NCBI RefSeq assembly: GCF_001297015.1
Contig: NZ_LIGE01000025.1
Location: 992,001-1,056,000, forward strand
Source: Pseudomonas sp. RIT-PI-r
Lineage (GTDB): Bacteria > Pseudomonadota > Gammaproteobacteria > Pseudomonadales > Pseudomonadaceae
Direction: 5' to 3'
Length of the DNA stretch: 64,000 nt
This document shows, piece by piece, positions 60,716 through 64,000 of the stretch (the first letter of the stretch is position 1; every line of letters starts with the position of its first letter). The notes beneath the pieces are model-generated. The model was given only the letters and a program-made list of their open reading frames with translations, had not been told where the DNA came from and searched no databases. Position numbers and translations under genes: made by a program.

Positions 60716-61126
60716 GTGAAAAAAATAGAAATCCAGATAATAAAAAACAAAATCAAAGAAACGGCGAGTTTAGTGGTAGATAGAAAAACGAAAACGCTTA
60801 TTTTTTCTACCAAGGATGGTTTATCAACAACGCGTACCTCCGAAGATCTATACCAATGCTTCGGCTTGATCAGAGCAGACTTCCCCGACATCAAATTTCT
60901 ATGCAAAGGCGCCAAAATAAACGTCCACCCTTCCCGCATGAGCTCGCAAATGTCAGCAGGTCTGGTCGCTTACGAAGTCAGAGCGGGACATCCGACCGAA
61001 GAGGAAGACCTCGTTCGTATTTTTGATTACGAGGAAAACGATCTAACGAGCGACATAGAAGAGCAGAAAAAACACTACAAACGTTGGATTGAGTCACTCG
61101 ACTCTACGCACCCATTACCGACTTGA
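60716..61126 (+). CDS. candidate immunity protein for the Rhs toxin
   Basis: A 136-residue soluble, charged protein, encoded two bases after the Rhs stop. The GTG at 60716 has GGAAG about six bases upstream; a GTG at 60710 overlaps the toxin stop. The coding sequence is clearly AT-rich with unusual codons (ATA, AAA, TTA) compared with neighbours, as is the toxin tip, so both came in together. No known immunity family is recognised (VVDRKTKTLIFSTKDGLSTTRTS; SRMSSQMSAGLVAYEVRAGH). Its function is inferred from position. Confidence 0.75.
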   Translation: MKKIEIQIIKNKIKETASLVVDRKTKTLIFSTKDGLSTTRTSEDLYQCFGLIRADFPDIKFLCKGAKINVHPSRMSSQMSAGLVAYEVRAGHPTEEEDLVRIFDYEENDLTSDIEEQKKHYKRWIESLDSTHPLPT

Positions 61127-61149
61127 TGCAATAACCGTTTAAAAAATAA

Positions 61150-61180
61150 AAGCCCGGCAGCGCTACCGGGCTTCTTTATT
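61150..61180. terminator. bidirectional terminator
   Basis: AAGCCCGG (61150-61157) and CCGGGCTT (61166-61173) with AT-rich flanks. It separates the convergent immunity and chitinase genes. Confidence 0.85.
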
Positions 61181-61185
61181 TGCAA

Positions 61186-62244
61186 CTACCGGGCGATGTG
61201 CGATTGCATGTCATCGACATCCTGCCCAACGGAACGCCCCCCCTGAATCAACGGCCCATAACGCCGGCTGAACTCCCAGTTGTACGGCACGCCATCCTTG
61301 CTGGTGCCGTTGTCCCAATTCACCGACCAGGTCATCAAGCCTTTGATCGGCAGCCCCTTGATCGCCAGACGCTTGAGGACATTCCCGACCACGGTTTTAT
61401 CGATCACATAACCGGTAGCCGCCGCATCATTGTTGGCTGGCATGCCGATGACGAACTTGTCCGCCGGGATCCGCGTGAAGCCGCGAGTGCCGGTCACCAG
61501 ACTTTCGGTCAGGTAATAGAGGAAATCCTCCTTCAGCGCATCGTTGTTCTGCGCAATCCACGCACCCGCACCATTGTTGGCCTCCGGCACCCAGACCCCG
61601 TCGCCACCCTGGTTGTAGAACTGTGGGGCGACAAAGTCGTAGTAGCCTTCCAGTGCCTGCAGGTAGCTCACGTATTTACCGGTGCTGGTCAGGTACGGAA
61701 ACTCCGGGGCCATGCTGATGATGAAGTGCTTGCCCTGGCCTGCGTAGTGATCCTTGACCAGTTTCAGCGCGGCCGGCAGGACGGTCTTGTTGGCAGCGAA
61801 GTCAATCGCGCTCTGTTCAAGATCGATGTCCAGTCCGTCGAAGCCGTAGGTTTCCACCAGACGGATGATTTCATTGGCCAACGGTTGTTCCTGACCGCTG
61901 CGCAACTCGATGTGCGCATCGGCACCGCCGAGGGAAATCAATACGGCCCGCCCTTGGCTGTTGAGTACGCCGACCTGACGGCGGAACTCGGCATCGGAAA
62001 CGTTGAACGGCTTGAAGGTCGGAATCCCGCTGCCCTTCATGAAAGCGACCGCAACGACGTTGTATTCCTTGGGCACCTCCTCCAGCGAAAGGCTGGCGAA
62101 GCGACCCTGGCGATAACCGTCGCTCGGGCCCGCCGGCCAGTTGTGCCAGAAGCCCATAAGGATCTTTTTACCGGCAATGCTCGGCATCAGCGAGGCGGCA
62201 TCGCTCACCGCGCTTTGCACTAAAGAGAAATCGATTTTTGACAT
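61186..62244 (-). CDS. GH18 chitinase without signal peptide
   Basis: A 352-residue family 18 glycoside hydrolase that cleaves chitin by a retaining, substrate-assisted mechanism. The catalytic DGLDIDLEQ block is complete, Glu143 being the acid; LISLGGADAH, MAPEFPYL and FVAPQFYNQGG are other GH18 blocks, and the end has GLMTWSVNWDNGTSKDG. No signal peptide and no chitin-binding domain are present. It lies 43 bp downstream of the LPMO gene on the same strand with AAGGA upstream, so the two are expressed together. Confidence 0.9.
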   Translation of the reverse strand: MSKIDFSLVQSAVSDAASLMPSIAGKKILMGFWHNWPAGPSDGYRQGRFASLSLEEVPKEYNVVAVAFMKGSGIPTFKPFNVSDAEFRRQVGVLNSQGRAVLISLGGADAHIELRSGQEQPLANEIIRLVETYGFDGLDIDLEQSAIDFAANKTVLPAALKLVKDHYAGQGKHFIISMAPEFPYLTSTGKYVSYLQALEGYYDFVAPQFYNQGGDGVWVPEANNGAGAWIAQNNDALKEDFLYYLTESLVTGTRGFTRIPADKFVIGMPANNDAAATGYVIDKTVVGNVLKRLAIKGLPIKGLMTWSVNWDNGTSKDGVPYNWEFSRRYGPLIQGGRSVGQDVDDMQSHIAR

Positions 62245-62287
62245 GTTCTAATCCTTCAGAACGTGTGGGTTTGACGACGCAGCGCCG

Positions 62288-62917
62288 TTACTTGAAGTCG
62301 ACGTCGAAGGCCTGATAGAAGGCGTTGCCGGTGTTGGCAACGATCCACATCAGTACGATCACATGATGGCCCGTCTTGTTGGCCGGTAGTTTCACCGCAT
62401 GATTGACCTTGGCCTTCAACTCATTCGGGTAGCTGTAATAAGGCACCTGAGTGTAGAAGTCCTCGAAGAACGGTTGGGCTTCCAGTTGCGCACGAGTGAT
62501 GCGTTGTTTCGGGTCCCAGCCATCCTTGGTGATCAGCCAGCGGTAACCACGGGTGGTGTGCGGCGCGGTGTATTCCCATTTGATTTCGAGGGTTTGCCCC
62601 GGGGTGACATTGAGCAGCGGCCAGGTGAATGGACGGGAGAGCTTCTTGCTCATTTCGTCATTGGTGAAGTTCACGCAATCGCGGGCATCGCTCTTGCCGC
62701 CGCTGAGTATGTAGCCATCAGCCGGTGGCGTGACACTGTCCGAGTCGGTCTGGTAAGGGGCCGGGAACGGGCCCGCTGCCAGCGCCGGGAAATTTTTCCC
62801 GCCTTCCATTTCATTGACCTGCCAGGCGCCGAGCAATCCTTGCTCGATCGCTACCGCACCGCGGCTTGCAGGGGAAATCACACGACCGTGTCGCAGTTGG
62901 GTTTGTGGTTGATTCAT
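62288..62917 (-). CDS. AA10 lytic polysaccharide monooxygenase without signal peptide
   Basis: A 209-residue copper monooxygenase that cleaves chitin oxidatively. The histidine brace residues are His10 (HGRVISPASRG) and His120 (YTAPHTTRGY), with a conserved Phe near the end (FYQAFDVDF). Normally a signal peptide precedes the first His; here only nine residues (MNQPQTQLR) do. The ATG at 62915-62917 has GGAG eight bases upstream, which fixes the short start. It is the first gene of the chitinase pair, with a hairpin leader. Confidence 0.9.
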   Translation of the reverse strand: MNQPQTQLRHGRVISPASRGAVAIEQGLLGAWQVNEMEGGKNFPALAAGPFPAPYQTDSDSVTPPADGYILSGGKSDARDCVNFTNDEMSKKLSRPFTWPLLNVTPGQTLEIKWEYTAPHTTRGYRWLITKDGWDPKQRITRAQLEAQPFFEDFYTQVPYYSYPNELKAKVNHAVKLPANKTGHHVIVLMWIVANTGNAFYQAFDVDFK

Positions 62918-62942
62918 GTTTTTCACTCCGTTGATTTAAGAA

Positions 62943-62961
62943 CTCTCCTTTCCGAGGAGAG
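62943..62961 (-). promoter_or_regulatory. leader hairpin with GGA loop before the LPMO gene
   Basis: On the minus strand CTCTCCT pairs with AGGAGAG around a CGGAA loop. A GGA in a hairpin loop, 26 bases or so before the start and followed by a second GGA at the ribosome binding site, is how RsmA/CsrA sites look. Control by Gac/Rsm is inferred. Confidence 0.45.
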
Positions 62962-63137
62962 GCCTTCAAGCTAACGGAGACGGATTTTTTGTCCATCGGC
63001 GGTTTTGTCGCAGTTAGCGGCGTTAAAACCTGAAAACACCGCAAACACTGGATGTATATACAGCCATTGCGATAAAACCCACCCTAAATGACGCCAAAGG
63101 ATTACACGTCAATGCTGCAAAAGCTGCCATTCAGTAC

Positions 63138-63575
63138 TCACGGCAGCTGTGCCTTGAACTCCTTTTCGTACTGACCGGCGAGCTGTACTTTCTGTTTTTC
63201 GTTGAGTAATTTGCCGGCCATCTGGAAGAATTTCTGCTCTTCTTCTTTCAAATGATGATGAACCTTGTCCGACAGCTTCTTGGCAGTTACCAACCACGCC
63301 GGACTGGACATCTCGGTCTCGTCGAGTTCTTCCATCATCTCGTCCATTTCATGGTGTTCGGCGATGGCATGGCGGCTCAGATCGACCCCCTCGTCAAGCT
63401 CCATCAACGGGATGTAGAAATGGCGCTCTTCGGCGGTTTCATGGGCCTGGAGTTCTGCCTTGAGCTGTTTGTAGGCTTCGACCCGCTCAGGCGTGTCACC
63501 GCTGGTTTCGATCAACGTCTTGGCGTACGTACGCTGGCGGTCATGGCTTTCGCGAAGGGCTTCGAAAATGTTCAT
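63138..63575 (-). CDS. hemerythrin domain protein
   Basis: A 145-residue four-helix protein with the di-iron ligand pattern of bacterial hemerythrins: His11 (RESHDRQR), His in LQAHETAEERHFYIPLM, and HHEMDEMMEEL, followed by DKVHHHLKEEEQKFF. These bind oxygen or sense iron and redox state, and often act as stress-related cytoplasmic proteins. The ATG at 63573-63575 has AGGAC upstream. No partner gene is adjacent. Confidence 0.9.
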   Translation of the reverse strand: MNIFEALRESHDRQRTYAKTLIETSGDTPERVEAYKQLKAELQAHETAEERHFYIPLMELDEGVDLSRHAIAEHHEMDEMMEELDETEMSSPAWLVTAKKLSDKVHHHLKEEEQKFFQMAGKLLNEKQKVQLAGQYEKEFKAQLP

Positions 63576-63723
63576 GGGATGTCCTCATCAACCGCGTGCT
63601 GGAATGACGCTGTAACAGCTAGACCCCGGCGCGTGAGCGGCAGTTCCAAAGGGTTGAAACGGGGCTTGGAAGATGACCGCGCGGCAGGATAGGCTGCGAA
63701 CTCAAACAACAAGGAAGTCATGC

Positions 63724-64000
63724 ATGAACCTGCGTATCGAGCTGTCACAAAACCCGACCGAAGAAGAACGCACAGCCATCCTCGCGCCGCTGCGTGCGCA
63801 CAACGTTGCCAAAGCCGGACCGTCGACCTTCGAGCCGATCGCTCTGTTAGTACGTGATGAACACGACGCGATTCTAGGTGGTTTGTATGCCCACACGTTC
63901 TATCGTTGGCTGTTCATTGAGTTACTGGCCGTGCCGGAGCAAGGTCGCGGCAAGGGTATCGGCTCGCAGTTGATGCAGAGGGCAGAAGATCTGGCACGGG
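63724..64000 (+). CDS. GNAT family N-acetyltransferase (partial)
   Basis: The first 92 codons of a GNAT gene that runs past the right edge. It begins MNLRIELSQNPTEEERTAILAPLRAHNVAK and has LLVRDEHDAILGGLYAHTFYRWLFIELLAVPEQGRGKGIGSQLMQRAEDLA; the acetyl-CoA loop is GRGKGIG. AAGGA precedes the ATG at 63724. It is divergent from the hemerythrin gene. Confidence 0.88.
   Translation, partial: MNLRIELSQNPTEEERTAILAPLRAHNVAKAGPSTFEPIALLVRDEHDAILGGLYAHTFYRWLFIELLAVPEQGRGKGIGSQLMQRAEDLAR

Noticed and set aside
61180..62223. 347-codon open frame on the plus strand
   Set aside because: Antisense to the chitinase gene, which has the complete GH18 catalytic block.

Overview
This window looks like a chromosomal segment of a Pseudomonas of the fluorescens group. 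It is GC-rich apart from one short island and densely coded. It carries an hcnABC hydrogen cyanide synthase operon, many paired REP palindromes of fluorescens-type sequence, and Pseudomonas-restricted families (DUF6124, DUF7693, a tandem-repeat secreted 'phage infection' type protein). No rRNA, tRNA, CRISPR array, insertion sequence or prophage was seen. All product names come from reading the sequence; no database search was run.

Layout. 1-4.2 kb: the end of a DmeF-type Co/Ni efflux gene with its RcnR/DmeR-type sensor, a DUF6124 gene behind a strongly structured leader, an FKBP isomerase, a truncated PAS/signalling gene and small hypotheticals. 4.2-7.2 kb: a citrate/tricarballylate-type MFS carrier, a ModA-like periplasmic binding protein and a LysR regulator. 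7.4-9.2 kb: a CPA2 antiporter with an RCK domain. 9.3-12.5 kb: hcnABC with a readable ANR box, a -10 and Rsm-type GGA motifs in the leader. 12.6-16.6 kb: membrane proteins and an OmpR-type two-component pair. 16.7-20.0 kb: an aldo/keto reductase-SDR-SRPBCC operon with a divergent LysR. 20-24 kb: a methyltransferase-like membrane protein, a HAD phosphatase, a lone receiver and an RlmI-like methyltransferase. 23.4-26.6 kb: a LuxR regulator, a PotF-like binding protein and a P1-family (DmpA) aminopeptidase. 26.7-33.9 kb: a possible sRNA, a TetR gene/DUF4442 gene pair with a clear palindromic operator, GNAT, YceI, acyltransferase, MATE, periplasmic chorismate mutase, and a secreted protein made of ten 13-residue repeats.

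34-44 kb: a diguanylate cyclase, a second PotF-like protein followed by a PuuB-like FAD oxidase and LysR, a cytochrome c, MocR/EamA, and AraC/AhpD-like pairs. 44-50.7 kb: a hybrid histidine kinase, a SulP transporter, lipoproteins, GNAT and TetR. 50.8-55.7 kb: an LprI-domain protein, an isochorismatase-like hydrolase, gamma-glutamyltransferase, Ogt and NudK. 55.9-61.1 kb: a large Rhs protein whose visibly AT-rich C-terminus reads as an R-S-E ADP-ribosyltransferase, followed at once by a candidate immunity gene. 61.2-64 kb: a GH18 chitinase and an AA10 lytic polysaccharide monooxygenase, neither with a signal peptide, then a hemerythrin and a partial GNAT gene.

Taken together this is accessory biology of a soil or plant-associated pseudomonad: cyanide, chitin attack, an interbacterial toxin, small-amine and organic-acid scavenging, each with a local regulator. 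REP pairs fill most intergenic gaps; one half-REP supplies the C-terminal codons of the aldo/keto reductase.
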